Source of the DNA: Multifurca ochricompacta
Lineage: Eukaryota > Basidiomycota > Agaricomycetes > Russulales > Russulaceae
Assembly: GCA_022496185.1 (NCBI GenBank)
Contig: WTXG01000344.1
Span: 1-33,538, forward strand
Direction: 5' to 3'
Length of the DNA: 33,538 nucleotides
Below are positions 30,801 to 33,538 of this stretch, one piece after another; the stretch's first letter is position 1, and each line of letters opens with the position of its first letter. The position numbers and the translations under genes were made by a program. The notes under the pieces were generated by a model. The model saw only the letters and a list, made by a program, of their open reading frames with translations, was not told where the DNA came from and made no database searches.

Positions 30801-31265
30801 GTCGTACCCCATTGATGTGATGAGAACAGGGTAGAAGTCCTTGTCCATGGTTGCATTGCCCCAGTTGATCTTGGGTTTGAATGCGGCAAGCCAGGGATAT
30901 CCCAGAACTAAATCCTCTTCACCTAAATTGGTGACCAGAAACGTATGACTTTCGTCCTTTCCCCTACTTGGACATTAAGGTCGTGTAGTGTGTAATCTTC
31001 CCTGCTCAGTTGGCAGTTCCATCAATATTCCAGATATTCTTTTCCTGGGGGAGTGCCAGCATCCCTAGTCCCATGATTCTCGCCATTCGTGGGCTGATGA
31101 AGTTATCGGTGGCTCCTGAATCAATCAGGATGTCATGGTCGGCTGTCTTCTGTGTAGTCTCAAATGTACTGGTATTTTCAGGATTTGAAGCGACTAGTAT
31201 ACACAGAGGTTACATGTAATGCTCTGCCCAGGCCGATGGGTTTGAGCCAATCAAAAATCCTTTTT
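27809..31265 (-). pseudogene. element D pol, heavily frameshifted
   Basis: All pol domains are recognisable in pieces: protease (LIDSGATDNFISP, about 31130-31085), RT ([17 protein letters not shown] about 30480; YMDD about 30108-30090), RNase H (NLLYWKEPHKIS about 29440), integrase (LTITDHDCSKAALFIPC about 28800; AEFAHNSWPNGTTK about 28470) and chromodomain ([40 protein letters not shown], 28010-27890). The reading frame changes repeatedly through single-base deletions, for example CCCCCC to CCCCC near 29073. A double TGA at about 29838 is also seen. TGA at 27838-27836 is CAA in A; the ancestral stop is TAA 27811-27809. Confidence 0.9.
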
Positions 31266-32754
31266 GCAAATGCCTTTTCTACCAGAATGGCTCACACTTC
31301 TTCACTTCCTTCATCATGTTTGCCCATATTTCTTGCGCCTTTTCTTCCTTTGTGGCATCTTCTTGTCGACGGTTGGTGGGTTGTTACGATAGGTGTAACA
31401 GTTGCTTCTGCCACCGTGCTCCTTTTTTCGGGCATTCCCTTGACATGTGTCCTTGTGCTTTGCAGCAAAAGCACCTTCCTTCCTTCATCAATGTCTGCCT
31501 TTCATCTTCAGTGAGTGCAACCGCACTCTGGTTCTGTTGGCAGAGGTATCCATGGCATTCAGATCCCTCTGACTGGTGTGCGTGGGCTTGATCCCGAAGG
31601 CGGCCTTCCATTGGTCGCAGGTTTTCCCTTTCTTGTATCAACCCCAAAGCGTGTCTGGAAGTCGAGATAATCTTGCTGCTGTCGTCGAGCAGCATCAACC
31701 CATGTATCCCAGTCATTGGGGTGGTGGAACTGGATGATATTCTTTACCAGTGGGTTGGGTAACCCCTGGAGAAGAGATCCAGTGTTGCCTCTTCATCTGT
31801 ATCATATCTGCCCTGTTGGCCAGACTTCTGAACTTTGCAACATAGGCATCCAGTTCTCCCTTCTCCATTTTCAGAGCTTTTAACTCTCGAGCAGCCTTCT
31901 GCTTGGCCTGCCCATCTGTGAACACATCTTTGAACCTCTGGGCAATGGTTTCCCAAAGGCCTTCACTAGTGGTATGATGTCCACTTTCAATCTCCTCATT
32001 CAGCCATTCCAGCTGTTCCATTGTCCAGTCGTCCATGGCCTCTCCTCAAATCAATGATAAGAAGAGGTTGGTGCACTGGAAGGGGTTGATGATTGGGGGA
32101 CATCATGGTTGAAGTTTTTGAAAGTTGTAAACTCCAACATGAACTTCTTGCTTTGTGATCGGTCTCCTGCGAATGTCTGTGGCAGTACACCTGACAGCGT
32201 CCCGATGGTGGGGGAATGTTTGGTGGCAACATGGCTGGGGGTGGTGGGGGAGGAGGAGCCGGGTCTGGAAGCTGGGCAGTGATAGTAGACATTCCTTGAT
32301 AAAATGGGGTGACGGTGTTGGTGGACTGTATGGAAATCTGGGGAGTTGTCAAAGCAGGGGCTCTGGATGTGGCAACTCTGGGTGCAACTGGGGTGGTAGT
32401 CAACGCTAATACCAGTGCTTCTTCACTAGGTTCTTCTATGTACTCTTCTGGTTCAGAGTCCGTGACAATGGCTGGGGGATTTTCTCTCCACAGTCCTAAT
32501 CCAAATTCAGGTGGGGCGGGTCCTGTAGTAACCCAAGAGTGTTGGCTATCCGAGTATCGGATACAATACCAAACTCTTTTCTCATCATTGTATTCTACCA
32601 GTTGGTATCTCCCATCATGATAGACGTAGTATCCAAACTTGGACTCAAAATCCTTCCAGGTGGCAGAGCCAAGTACTTGCTGTGAAAGATTATTCTTGTC
32701 TCTGTGTTCGATGAGTTCTTCTTTGAAGAGTGTCTGACTGCGGCTGGAAGCCAC
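31260..32754 (-). pseudogene. element D gag, frameshifted
   Basis: ATG at 32754, MASSRSQTLFKEELIEHRDKNN; open to about 32190 including the Pro-rich linker, then shifted. The capsid-like part (WTMEQLEWLNEEIESGHHTTSEGLW) is at 32036-31720, and the CCHC knuckle CFCCKAQGHMSREC is about 31430-31475. D keeps CGA/CGC codons (DERQTL) that are TGA in B. 1-bp losses near 32150, 31803 and 31637 are visible against A. Confidence 0.9.
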
Positions 32755-32760
32755 GATGAG

Positions 32761-32771
32761 AGACTTGACTT
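32761..32771 (-). other. predicted self-priming primer-binding site of element D
   Basis: The plus strand reads AGACTTGACTT two bases from the LTR border; the LTR at 32995-33005 gives AGACTCGACTT on the minus strand. One mismatch, CG against TG, so the 11-bp pairing was probably exact before decay. Confidence 0.6.
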
Positions 32772-32773
32772 GA

Positions 32774-33358
32774 TGTTACGTCCAGTGCGGGACATTCCAC
32801 ACAACTTGTGTGACAGCTCAGTTTACAGATTTGGGTAAGGAACCAATAAGGCTCCTTGGAGTTCAGGTGAGATGAGTCAAAGTCAGAAGGGCTGTTCCTT
32901 AAGACAATGTTGAGCAGAAAGTGCCAAAAGCACTGAGACGAACGAGTCACAGATTCAAGGGGATGTCCAGAAGACAGGCACCAATGTATTCAATAAGTCG
33001 AGTCTGAGGTCTACAAGGTAGCTACAGCAGACTTATATACATAATCGAATGAGCGTCTAAAGATAAGATACTATGGAGTCATGTGGGCCCAAATATATGA
33101 AAGCAGAGGGCGTAAAGCCTGGCTTCTGATAGGGTATTAAGTAAGTGTCCGTCATAAAGATAAGGAGATAACAAGATAAGAGTCAAGCATGGGCAAACAA
33201 CAAGTCAACAAGTACAATCGGAAGTCATGGGGATGGGAGAAGAGCATGGGATGGGTCCGAGGATGGGGACATGATCAGGAAGTGTAGAGTAGGCGGTAAA
33301 GAGGGGTCATCATTGGGAAGAGTAAAGAAAGTGGGGTTGGACAGTAAAGGTTGTAACA
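32774..33358 (-). repeat. element D 5' LTR
   Basis: 585 bp, followed by the TSD TCTAG (33359-33363). Contains the ACTTATATAC promoter box (plus-strand view) about 25 bp from the predicted RNA start. Confidence 0.95.
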
Positions 33359-33363
33359 TCTAG

Positions 33364-33538
33364 CGCCATCTACAACAAGTCCTAAGCCCACATCAGGGGG
33401 ACTGGTGTAAATAGATGGGGAGTCATGTCATGGAGGAGCCAACTGCAAGTTCCACTAGAGACAAAGGGTATAGAGCCCTTCCTCTAGTGCTGGTGGTGGA
33501 GTCCATGATTAAGCCCTAGATGATTGGGGCCATGACTG
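33364..33538. other. no gene; upstream flank of copia C (leader or 5' LTR)
   Basis: Continues 25753-25915 across element D. No coding frame. It includes a hairpin, CACTAGAG (33453-33460) pairing with CTCTAGTG (33482-33489), with GGGTATAGAGCCC inside. No match to 2106-2581 is seen. Confidence 0.5.

Larger units (their letters stand above)
25916..33358 (-). mobile_element. gypsy element D: chromovirus with intact ORF3
   Basis: 7443 bp between TCTAG repeats (25911-25915 and 33359-33363), with LTRs of 586 and 585 bp, same family as A and B. Minus strand: 5' LTR at right, gag, pol, ORF3, 3' LTR at left. It lies upstream of copia C gag. Unlike A and B, its gag and pol change frame at least ten times through single-base losses, while ORF3 (26533-27732) is open throughout. 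Confidence 0.95.
2106..33538 (-). mobile_element. copia C: Ty1/copia host element, interrupted by A, D and a hAT-like element
   Basis: The coding parts 25752-21805 and 4419-4074 join into one about 4.3-kb polyprotein frame once element A and one copy of its TSD (GTGCT) are removed; the junction restores the RNase H sequence QKTVAQSTTEAKYMSLSE. Domain order is gag, protease, integrase, RT, RNase H, diagnostic of Ty1/copia. Downstream of gag the frame is the same throughout and is broken only by TGA codons. The right end is undefined: 25753-25915 and 33364 onward belong to its leader or 5' LTR, split by element D. Confidence 0.75.

Overview
The window is eukaryotic, repeat-derived DNA with no host gene that I can support. 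It looks like heterochromatin of a filamentous fungus, most likely a basidiomycete (inferred from Ty3/gypsy chromoviruses with a C-terminal chromodomain, Ty1/copia elements, a hAT-type element and CpG-directed decay; the species cannot be read from the sequence). It is a nest of transposons that can be unpicked because five insertions keep identical target-site duplications (TSDs).

Stratigraphy. The oldest readable layer is a minus-strand Ty1/copia element, copia C: coding from 25752 down to 21805, resuming at 4419 and ending at 4074, with a candidate 3' LTR at 2106-2581. Four or five later events cut it up. (1) Gypsy element A, minus strand, 4420-21799, TSD GTGCT, in the copia RNase H. (2) Gypsy element D, minus strand, 25916-33358, TSD TCTAG, upstream of copia gag. 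(3) A hAT-like non-autonomous element, 2851-4037, TSD GAAACTGG, in the copia 3' region. Element A was then hit by gypsy element B (plus strand, 7785-16420, TSD TCATT) and by a long solo LTR of family F (16789-18049, TSD CCATT). Element B was hit by another F solo LTR (10234-11385, TSD CTAGG). With insertions removed, A and B come to 7473 and 7479 bp; D is 7443 bp. The left edge (1-2105) holds an F-LTR end, the gag-protease start of a second copia (E), an unassigned stretch and a scrap of a different gypsy integrase.

The A/B/D family. Order: LTR (581-586 bp), gag with one CCHC knuckle, pol in the -1 frame (protease, RT, RNase H, integrase, chromodomain), then a third ORF of about 399 codons just before the polypurine tract. 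ORF3 carries an acidic stretch, a coiled coil and three or four zinc knuckles, and lies where retroviruses keep env but has no signal peptide or membrane segment. It is uninterrupted in D and recognisable in A and B. The 11 bases after the 5' LTR are complementary to the predicted 5' end of the element's own RNA, which suggests Tf1-type self-priming.

Decay. Almost every in-frame stop in A, B, copia C and copia E is TGA where another copy or the family has CGA arginine, and LTR pairs differ mostly by CG versus CA/TG. That is the mark of cytosine-methylation deamination or a RIP-like process. Element D differs: its gag and pol are broken by many single-base deletions, while its ORF3 is intact.
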